A stretch of 64,000 nt of DNA, taken from positions 4,208,541 to 4,272,540 of the forward strand of contig JAMKCF010000022.1 of assembly GCA_023634235.1 (NCBI GenBank), given 5' to 3'. The notes under the pieces are model-generated. The model was given only the letters and a program-made list of their open reading frames with translations, was not told where the DNA came from and did not search any database. The translations under genes and the position numbers were made by a program. Below, piece after piece: positions 39,601-51,600 of this stretch. The first letter of the stretch is position 1. The number at the start of each line of letters is the position of its first letter. This stretch comes from Pisaster brevispinus. Its lineage: Eukaryota; Echinodermata; Asteroidea; Forcipulatida; Asteriidae.

Positions 39601-42600
39601 AATATCATTGGCTCCCTCTGTGACAAGCCGCCTCAGAAATCTACATCCTTACGTTGCTTATTCTTGTACGTTGTAACAACACATTGTCCCGCACATAAAA
39701 ACTCAAACTCATTCAAAGTTCAGTGTAAATTTAGTTCCGTTTTGCCCATGTAATGGCTTAATGGAAAACAAGGAATAGAAGTGGCGGTTTCACTGAGATG
39801 TCCACCTGCTTTAGGGATTTGTATGACTTTTAATGCGTTACAAAAACTTCAACCGAAACAGAACGACATTGGTTCGCTTCTCACCAAACACCGAGACCCA
39901 CGTCATGATCGACGTGACCATGCCTTCCAAACGCGCTCTAGGCCTGCTGAGTATGTCCTTCAGACACGCTGATTAAAATGGTAAGCTTTATTTCAAAATC
40001 ACCGTTAAAAAGAGGGGGGCACTCCTTTTTTCCTCTACAATCATGTTGATATGTTTCATCCGTGAACTTGCCTCGTGGTGTTTTTTTTATCATGGTATAA
40101 TTTTCAACAATCGGATTGAATTGATGCTAACCTCCATTCAGGTATATGTACATGTACTGTGTATGTAAAAAAAATCATATCTCGTCAACCAAAAAGGGTT
40201 TTGATTTAAGCAAACCATGTATTTAGACCTTAGTGTGTCAGTGAAACACAAAGGTTTTCGGCATGATGACATCATCAATGACGCCATATCATTAAATCAA
40301 TGTTTAATATTTACAAAAAAAATCATATAGAAAACCATAACTGCTACATACAAGATCTTTAGACCATGTGAAAGACCCTGGAGTGTAATTTTGTAATCTT
40401 TTACAAAGTGTTACCCTCTGTGACCTTTACTTCTGGTCGAAACTGAAAGATGATTATTCCATGCATCAAAACATCAGATCCCATTAACCAAAAAGGGTTG
40501 AGACCTCAAACTTTACATGTACTTTGACCTAAGTGTGTAGCTGAAACCGCAGTTATTTTCGGGATGATGACTACATCGATGGTGTCCTAAATTTAAATTA
40601 ACCTTTAATATCTAGACATTTTTTATCTGGAGAACCAAAATTGTTACAAACATAGCTTGCACCATATGAAAGCTCTTGACAGTTTGTACAAAGTGTGTCC
40701 CCCGGTGAGCTTCAATTCTGGTAAAAACTGAAAACTTAAGTGAAATTAATCATTCCTGGTCCTCCTTTTGAGGCATGCAAACAAATCAGAAGGTCTCTCT
40801 ATATGGAATACAGTTTTACCCATAGACCTTTCAATTGAAACAAAACAATTACTGAAAACCTGTAACAATTTCAAAAAAACTAAGCAGATACTTGGTGAGG
40901 TATAAAAACAAAATTACGTCATCATTTTAAAAAATTTATCAACGTTTCTTATTTCAAATTCAAAATCTTTCACCATTCACTTTACGTATAAATTTGTCGT
41001 ACTAACACATGTTTACACAATTTTCTCTTTGAAAACACCAGTTCTGGTAACTTGAAAATGTCTACACCGAACACCTTGTTTTTGTTTCATTTTTATTTCA
41101 TAATCTCACTTAATATTTTAAAAAGGATGTCATTCTATTCTGGGTAAAATACTTTAGCATGATGTCTTTCCACCCAGGGAAACAGTTCACAAAAATACCT
41201 TAAAATATTAAAAGGTAATTGATAAACAAGTTAAAACAATTTAAACTAAAATTAAGCAATGTTGTATAACAGTCAGCAACCCACCCATATTTCTAGATAA
41301 GGTGCTGTAATTGTTGTCTCTTCTACACCATCGTCATGCTACAGTAGTAACATTGTCAATGTTGTTCCAATCTGTCCCAAAATTCATTTAGATTTTATTG
41401 CAGAGTTTACAGCGAACAGTTTTTCTACTACCAGTATTGTGCATTTCCAAATTCCCCCAGTTAAGACCAACATACTTTTGAAAATGTCATGTTTACAGGT
41501 TTTGAGATGAGACGCATTAGCAAGAGGAGCAAGCGTTTGGCTAAAAGGGCTACTGCTGTTGAAGAAACACTGGAGTCGACCCTTGAACCATCAAGAAAAT
41601 CTAGTCAGCTAACATTAGGAGATTCACAGGCACAGCAGTAGCGCAACCCACATGTCCTGCATCCAGATGTATTATTTTCAAAAAAGACAAGAGGATAACC
41701 AACAAACGTTCAAGGAAGCGGTCAAGGGAAAGACTGTCAAACTGTGAACACCAGTCAGGTTGGTATAAATTGTCTTATTTCACATTGCCTCTTAAATTTT
41801 CCTTGGTTCTAACTTAGTGATGAACATGGTGTGCCTGTATTTTCCCATTGATTAAACTACATTGTACATGTAAATATACCCCTTTTATTACAGGAGGTTT
41901 GCTGCTCAGAGCTACAGAGATTCTCGACGACGAACCGATTTTGATTGACATCAAAGAGAGAAGACATTGTCGCAATTGAAGTCAGATACCACTGAAGTTG
42001 TTACGAGGACTGCATTGAGTTCCATGCAAGGAGCAAGCAATTACAGATGATGTCTTCGTTCCATAGATCTCTCCACCAAGCCCAGTCGGCCATGGCTGGG
42101 AGCTACTTGATGAAAACCTAACATGCAAATGGATGACCATGCCTGCAGCTCCTGCGAAAGCACCGCAGCATGTGCACTGTGTGTGCAGGAAAACTCACTA
42201 CAACACTTCAAGCTGCTCTTGTCAAAAAGCAAATCTTCCTTGCACTGAACTCTGCAAGTGCAGTGATTGCAAGAACTCACTCACAGACTTTAATGATGAT
42301 GCAGAAGAAGGTGAAGATGAAGGCAGTTGATAAAATGATCACAGCCATCTAGGTTTTGTTCCACTTATTTTAGTTTTCAAAGTCTATTAAACAATTCTGG
42401 CATCTCAAAATGTAATGGTGCATCTGTAATAATCTGGTCCATGTGTAATAATCTGGTCCTTTTATAATTTTTCTCACATAACATTGTTATAATTAAAAGA
42501 CACTCAAGACATGTGCACCCTTGAACCGAACAAAAGAATATGCCTTTAAGTCTTTAAATCACGAGCAGTACATGTATTGTATTGTTTTTAAATTGTAAAT

Positions 42601-45600
42601 TTTGTAGAAAGTTAGCCCTGGGCTACAAATGCATTGTTTTAATAAACCTGACATAACAATATTGTATAACTAACTCTGTAGTCACTTGGTTTTATTGCCC
42701 TTAATTGCATCAGTTCAGCATAAACTCTTTTGCATACATGCATATTTGCATAATTAATGACTAGCTGAAATTTTGTATTAAATATTTATGTATTTTATGA
42801 TTATTTTTTTCAAAACCAATCGTTAATGGCCAAGATCTTGAGATAAAAAGGCTGAAAAATACAAATTTTTGAAAAATTTTCCCCAAAAAGGTGTTTTATT
42901 ACAAAACCTTGGTTTAGCACCACCGGGATCAATTTTGAGGACTGAGTAATGATCTATTCCATGTACAAGGACCCCAAAGCTATTTTTATCAAACTTAAAA
43001 GCATTTGACTGGAAAATGTAGAAATTTCAGTATACACAAAATACTGTTTTTGACCAAAAATGAGCAAAAATAGTCCGCATAGGCTTAGCATAGGAATTAG
43101 TAAAGTTGACTGAAATTCAAGTTGCCACTAGAAAGTTAAGACAAACTTCAATTTCTGGCCCATGGCCTAATGCTGGAGAGGTGTGTTTTGGTATTGTGCT
43201 GGAATGGTCCTATTAGGTGGAAATGTCACAAACCCTAGTAAATTTTAGACTAAGTGGTGTTTGAAGCTTTGCATGGTGTGGAAAATAAGATAAGAAAACT
43301 ATAAATAGTAAACTTACAGATACAACTATGTGTAAAATCTCCTGAAAACAAGCAGAACATACTGTTCGAAACATCAAGACCATACCTGCTCTTTTCAGAG
43401 CCAACACTCCTACCAAAAGAGATTTTACACATGGTTGTACCCACAAGTTGACTATTTATAGTTTTCTTATCTTAAATTTTTGACTATTCTTACAAGTTTT
43501 GTTTTAATGTTCAGCAAATTAAACATACATGTACATGTACATGTACAACTCTACTCAAACTTTGGGTACCATCTTGCCAATAGACACAATAATCCGCAGT
43601 GCAATTACTAGAGTAGTGAGTATCGCTTATCGACCAAGCTAAGTTGTCACTTCCACCTCCTCTCCCAAGTGTACTCATAAATCCATATTTGATGCATTCT
43701 CAGGGTGGTTTAGATTCTGATATTTGCATGAAATCAAAAGATTATTCTAACTAGACTGAGGTCAGGAAGATGTATGGATAATGGCGATGCTGAAATTGTA
43801 AATGCAGGGACAGGTCAGGTGTTCCTGTAAAATATTGCCTTTAGCATACAAACAAAAATTATGTGGAAGCATCTAGTTACTTACTTCATGTCTCTTTGCC
43901 TGTTTTAGTTCTTCTTCCATTGTTGACATTCGCTGAAGCATCTCTTCCCTTGCTACTTTTAACTGTTGTTTGTCCAGACATGATTTATGCCATATTTGCC
44001 GCCTGATTTCTGCATGATTCTGGGCATCTTGTAATCGTCTTTCCAGTTCATTAACTTCTTTCCTTTTCTGTGATTTGACCAAAATCAAGTGTGTTAATAA
44101 AATTTGAATAAACAAGGATAAAGGAATATTAGCTGATGTCAGCCAATTGTTCCAAGAAAAGAAGATGTGTCAAATTTGTATACTTATATACTAATCAAGG
44201 ACAACAACAAAAAAAAGGTCAAGACACTGGCTCAAATTTCAACAGCTCAGTCCAAAAAGGATCATACAAATCTGAAATCAAAAGACATTTCACTCAAGGT
44301 AGAGCAGCCATAACATTACAGGAGAAAATTATGAAGGAAAAAAATGTTTCCATGCCCTAGTACTCCCAGTGCAGACATGTTTAAACAAAGGCATTATGGC
44401 AAAAGACAGGTGAAGAGTAATGTATAAACAAATGGGCGTCAGCAAACATCAAAGCTCACATTTTGGGGTCAAATCCACCAGACTGCAGGGCTTGTAGCTC
44501 AAAACTTTTACTGGACCCGAAAATGTTTTACAAGACCGGAATCAAAATAAGCAGAACACTATTATACACAGTTTCACATTTGAGCTGTTTTTGGAACATG
44601 CATTAAGAGAAGATTATCTCATTTTTCTTGTTAGAAATACTTCAATACTCATCAGAATTGAAAGATATGTATTTATCAGTTTAAATTAAAAATACAGTGA
44701 GGCGTCATTATTAAAAAACACAAGACCGCCGGACTTGTACGGTCATAAGTTTACTGGCCCAATGCTAAAATCACTGGCCTCGGGCCTGCGGTCCAGTGTC
44801 AAATTCGAGCCCTGTCACTACCAGTAGAGGTTGTGCTCGATCTGATGGCAACTGAAGGCAAGAATGATAATTATCAGCGGATACAAACACTGAACCAGAA
44901 CTTTAACGGAAATGTCAAATTAAAACTTTTTAAACACAATAAAATAGCTACAAATAAGCATTGCAAAAACACATCTTGCAGACATTATAGAAACCATTTG
45001 TCCTATGAACAGATGTATAAAGCAAAGGATTGAATTAATCAAGGGTGTGGACAGTGTCAGTGTAGACTACCACCATGACCACAACTTGTTGTTTGAATTT
45101 GAATGATACATGTATGATAAATGATTGAGTTGTATATACACATGTACATTATGCTTGTAGAAAGGGGTAAAATGTCATTAATTTTTTTTAGTTTACTGTA
45201 TAGTCAAGATTCCAATTAAATGTTTAGCCACAAGAAGAAGCTACATGTAAAGGACAACATAAGTCTGTTGTTGTTCTTTAAAGAGATTACATAATAGAGA
45301 GCCAGGAAAAATTTCTACAGTAAAAAAAGAGGCCCATAGCTTTTATTGTGAAAGTATGAGGCAGGGTTTTTATGCGAATAAAGTCTTCTGGTTTAAAGTT
45401 TTGATGCAACTATCAAGGCAGTGGTATGTAGGATATGGGCGAAGTCCAGAGAGATCACTATGAGACAGCAGCAAAGTAACATGTCTATTTCTTACTTTGT
45501 CAGCTGCGGATACATTTATTTTAGCAAAGTCTCCTACCAAAAACGGCTCACTTACTTAGGGCCAGAAAATCAGAAAAACTGTGATTGTTTTACCTGTGCA

Positions 45601-48600
45601 GCAACATGGAATACTTATTTGCTGTGTGCAACACCAATTTTGATCTGAATGAACAACATGAAAAAAAGCTATGGCCAATTATTAGAGGCACAAAAACTGT
45701 ATAGGCCCTACTAGATTGCTCAGAGACACAGGTGTAAACAGGGAGTGGGCATACACAACGACGACAGGGGCAGTGACTTTTTATCCAGACAAGTTTCCAG
45801 TCAACTCTGGAAGTTGATGCACTCTGATCAGTGACAAATTCAGGCCTGCCAATTCGGGCGATTCACAATGCGGTGCGCCCTCAAGGGGGCAGCAGGGAGA
45901 GGCCATTTTACGCAATGCATGATGGGTAAAAGTCAACAAGTTTTCGATCGTCGCGTCCGCCTGCCTGCGAATTCTGGATTGTTATCATGCGATTGCTTCA
46001 TTAACAGATTAACTATGGTTTATTTCTGTGAGTCTGCAAAGTGCCTTGCACACACGTCCAAACTCAAAAGTATTGAGAAATACCCATGGATGATGGACAT
46101 AAGGTGGGTTAAATGGCCACGAAATGACACTGCCGTACGCGTCTCAGGAAGATGGAAGAAGCTGATAAAGCGCGAAGGTAAAAGCAGAGACAGCAATGCA
46201 ATGTCATGAATGCTGATGTTGATGTTGATGTTGATGTTGATGTTGTGTCTGAATACAAATACCTGGGTGTTTATATTGATGATAAACTGAACTGGAAGTG
46301 TAATACTGGGAAAATCAGTGCTAAATGCAATCAACGCCTGTATTTTCTTAGTAGGCGCATGAAATATTTCAATGTAGATACAGATCGCTCAAGGGGGCAG
46401 CAGGGAGAGGCCATTTTACACGATGCATGATGGGTAAAAGTCAACAAGTTTTCGATCGTCGTGTCCGCCTGCCTGCGAATTCTGGATTGTTATCATGCGA
46501 TTGCTTCATTAACAGATTAACTATGGTTTATTTCTGTGAGTCTGCAAAGTGCCTTGCACACACGTCCAAACTCAAAAGTATTGAGAAATACCCATGGATG
46601 ATGGACATAAGGTGGGTTAAATGGCCACGAAATGACGCTGCCGTACGCGTCTCAGGAAGATGGAAGAAGCTGATAAAGCGCGAAGGTAAAAGCAGAGACA
46701 GCAATGCAATGTCATGAATGCTGATGTTGATGTTGATGTTGATGTTGATGTTGTGTCTGAATACAAATACCTGGGTGTTTATATTGATGATAAACTGAAC
46801 TGGAAGTGTAATACTGGGAAAATCAGTGCTAAATGCAATCAACGCCTGTATTTTCTTAGTAGGCGCATGAAATCTTTCAATGTAGATACAGATAGGGACA
46901 TTTTATACTTGTTTTATCAGGCGGTTATTCAATCTGTTTTATCCTTTTGTAGTGTAGTGTGGTACAGTGGTTTGTCCTCTGATAACATCAGAAAATTAAA
47001 TCGTATTATCAAATCTGCAAGCAGGTTGGTTGGTGCTGATGTTAAGCAGTTAAATTCTTTGTGCAATAGTGCCATGGAGAAGAAATTCCTAACCATTGTG
47101 TCTGAGAATGATCACCCTCTTCACTCTAGTGTAACTTTTAACAGATCGGGTAGAATCAGAAACCCCCGGGTGAATATAAATCGTTTCTGGAATTCCTTTC
47201 TCCCATCAGCCATCAGACAGTACAACTCCTTTTCTAGATAGGTTTGTAGGGGGGGGGGGGGGGGCGTGTGGGATGTATATTTTTTATTTATCTACTTTTC
47301 CACTGCTTTGAATAATCTCAGTTTTAACTATTTACTCTTGATTGTATTTTATGATTGTTTTTAATTGTCTGTATTTTTGTGGCTGTTTTTAATGTGTGTT
47401 TTTTATGACTGGGAAAACACTTTTCATGTTTACATGATGAATAAATAAATCTAATCTAATCTAATCTAATCTAATGTTGTAGACAAACTGAACATCACAA
47501 AGCGATCAAGACTTTGTAGCAGACACTTTGACAAAGAAGACATAGACATGCACGGAAATGCCAAGTGTGACCCCAAGTACTTTGAATGGAACAATTGGGG
47601 ACAGCCAACCCAAGCAAGAAGCACATGTGTTTTGCAGAAACTTAACCAGGCTAGACGGCCACACTTGCATGAACAGGAGCTGGACCTTGCCCTTGTTGGC
47701 CATGTTGGTCTCGGACATGTAGTAGTAGAGCCTCATGATACACCACCTGTTGAACTTGAAGTTACAGTGACGTCAGCATTGAGCAGACCTGATGTTGGTC
47801 GTAAGTTTATCAATATTTTATCTTATTCTTAGTATTTTTAGACACCCCCTGGCCGGCCTAAAACTAAGTTTAATATTAATTATTCCATCACAAAAGTGTA
47901 CCATGCCATGTGTACAATAATGTCATGAATGTTTTTTTGTTTTTTTTATGGGTATGTGGGTTATGTTTGTGGTAGAAAAACTCTTGTGATCCGCGGCTAC
48001 TGTGATCGAGTGACCAGTCTAGCCGATAATGTTGGCTGATAAGAAATTTTGGTTTGGGCAAAATGTGTAGTCTGTAGGCTTATTTGCCGAGTCCAGTGAA
48101 AAGTCCCAGCTAGTTGTCAGTGGAAACCTACAATGTTTATTGAGTATGCTTTTGCAGCTTCATGGGGACCAAGCCATCTATCTTTGTACATTGCTCTCTA
48201 ATAATAACTAATGTTCATAAATTGTATCATTAAACAGGCATGGAGCCTCTGCTTTGTGCCAAGGTTCCACAACCCATGGATCACGACTACCTCTGCACCT
48301 CATCGCCAACTTTGATTGACCAAAGTATGCAGACTGACATGACGATGAATAACATTGATGTGCTGGAACATCAGGCGGAGTCATCACCTCAACCACTCCA
48401 AGGGCAAGATGTGGTAGACTACGCAACGGAGACTGATGAGAGAGTAAACTTTTACACAGGATTCACATCCAAGAATGTTCTTCAAGGTAAGTTTTACTTT
48501 ATTTTGCAAAGGTTATCTCAGAAACCCATGTACCGGTAAATAGGTGAATGATGTAAGATTTGCTGCGTAGGTCTAAACAATACTTTTCACTTCATTTCAA

Positions 48601-51600
48601 AAAAGGGTGGGAAAGAGTGGAGTGGGGGGGGGACCTATAACAGACAAAACAAAAATGGGTCATACAAAAAACCTGCACAAAGGTTGTCCAAATTGAAACT
48701 CAACATTTTTCAATCTTTCAAAGTTGTTATTGTATTTATTTCAAGCCATTACATTTCAGGATAGGAAGCACACAACAGTATCAAAATAAGCTGGGTTCAC
48801 AGTACTGATAGACATTTAACCAATAAATTACCATGTGTGGACCACAGGATTTGAGTTATTGGTACTGCACCAATCCAAATGTCTTGATTTAGTGGAGAAA
48901 CTTTTTGTTAAAATATATGGAAAATATTCTTACAACCAATGATTCAAAAGTTGTTGACTTAAGTTCATTGTCTTTTGTTTCACTCACAAAATTGTTCATG
49001 CTATTTTCTCTCCTTTCTTTACATGTAGGTACTTATGATTCTATCAGTGATGGTGTTGACCGGTTACGATATTGGAGGAGCACAAGTACAAACACAGGGA
49101 AACCAGACCAGGAACAAGGTGGGAAACGACGTTCGGGCAGACGGCATCAGCTTCCACCATTTTTCCAGTTCCTCATGACACTCGTAGTTCAACAGTTACA
49201 AGAATCACAATCACCTGGATTTCCTACATGCACCAAACTCTGGTACCAGCACTGCTTGTATGGCCATCTAAAGCTCACATCAGAGGATGGATGCCATTGG
49301 ACTTTAAGGCAGCATTTCCAAGCACCCGTGTCGTAATAGACTGTTCTGAGTTCTTCATTGACCGACCGCGAAATAAAGATGAACAATATAAAACATACTC
49401 TCAGTACAAAAGCCACAACACTTATAAGGTTTTATTTGGAGTGTCGCCGTTTGGTGCATTCACATTTGTGTCAGATCTGTGGTCGGGAAATGTATCAGAT
49501 AAGTACTTGACCGAAAAGAGTGGACTAATAGAAAAACTTGATGATGGTGATGCAGTAATGGCTGACCGAGGCTTCCACATAGAAGACTTACTTCTAAAAA
49601 AAAATGCATCACTTATAGCGCCACCGTTTACAAGAAAATGGCATAATGGAAAAGGAAAGAGACTTAATGTTAAGGAGATAAGACAAACTAGACAAATTGC
49701 ACGTCTTCGCATTCATGTAGAGAGAGCGATCCAACGCGTCAAATGTTGGAGGATCCTGAAACATCAAATCCCTGAATCTCTACAAAACTGTGCTTCTATG
49801 ATCGTAAAACTCGTTGCAGCACTCTGCAATCTGAAGGGACCATTGTTTTATTCAAAAAATGAAAAAGGTCTGAAAAAGTTAAAAGTGATTCAAAGAAAAC
49901 CAGTGAAGTGTTTGAAGCATTGAGCATGTTGTTGTATTTCATATATAAAATACATAATTTTGATGATCAACAGCTGTTTTTTAAAAGTTGCCTAAGAACA
50001 TGTATGTGCCTTCCGAGTTTGTAGCTAGGTTTTCTGGATTTATTTTTTTATTCTGATCAAAAGGCAAACAAGTCTTTCAAAGATTAACATGGTATTTTCA
50101 TAAAACTTATATTTTATTCAAATTAAAAGTTACATTTATTTAAAACAGATAAAGATATATGTATAAATTAAATTATCTATTCACAATTTCTTGCCATATT
50201 ATTTACACTAGGTGTTGGAGAATCCAGCTCTAAAATAGAGGAGCACATTAATTTGGTACAATTTGTGAAATATTCTAATTATTCTAAATGTTGATATACA
50301 TATATATGTAACTTAAATATTTATATATTATTATGCTATTTTATATGAATTATTTATCCACATATTTACATGTGTGTACATTTTAATTATATGTTTAAAT
50401 GGACCCAATTTACTGCATGTGTCTGTTACCAGCAGAAGAGCTGTGTATGCAGAGAGTTGTGACATGCAAGCTCCAAAGGGCGGCAAGCACAATGGCTGCT
50501 GTTACATAAAAATACACAATGTGTTCCATTTTGTGGCATGCTGTTACAAAATGAAAGTGCTTACGTAACAGCAGCCAGTCTGTGGCTGTGGGCCATATTA
50601 TGGGGCACACATGTCGCAACTCTCTTAATACACAGCTCTGACCAGCGGCTTCTTGTAGTTTTTCCTTTATTTGAACACTGCTATTTTGGAAATGAAATAC
50701 TTGAAATAAACATGCAATATGTTCTTGCAATAATCGGTGAACTGATTACAAACAAATCTGCTTGTACTTCTGTCAAGAATTTGTCAAATGACATTTTTGA
50801 AAATAACTAAAATACACATTAAAAAAAGCCATAATCTACAATTTCTTATCTTCCAGTACGCGCTAATCCTCCTATCAGATGCTCGAACCGGAGTGTGATA
50901 TCAGGCGATAACCTAATCCCAGTTTTTATAGAATTGCACTCTGCGTGTTGTGAGTGTCAATGCGCCACGCTCCGCATACAGTCATGGTGCAAAAATTACA
51001 TTCTAAACTTTGCGTGTGCAAAACCAAAAACAAAAACATAAGCTAACCTCATTGACTTAATGAGGCTGGAAGATAAATTCGTTATCACACTCGCGCTTGT
51101 GTGATAACTTATAATATTGAAAATTTCTTTTAGCCTAAATGAGCCTGATATTCTGCTTGTAACACAATTATTCTTCATTACACATCACAGCATTGAGAAA
51201 CACAAGTTCTGCTTTCTTTTTTAAGACTTCCCATGGCTCTGGATCAAACTTTACTGGTATAGCTTTTATGCCTTTACGTGTGTATACAACTAAGTCACAC
51301 AAATTCATGTGTGTCACACCCAACTGAAATTGTATTTGGCTGTACCAACTAGATGACTTCTTCAACTGTAACTGTCCATTTACAGCCTTCAACAAGTGGT
51401 AGGCTGGGTCTTTTGTTGGGATGTCTTCTACATGGATGTCTCTGTGCTTAAATGAACACTTGATCTCAAGTAGTTTTTCTCCATGGCATGTACAGCAAAC
51501 AATACCATCTGGCGATGCGCCCATAAATGGCATGTTATCATCCAACACAAGTCCACAAGTGTTTACTTTAAAGTTCTTGTGTGATTTCATTTCATCTACT

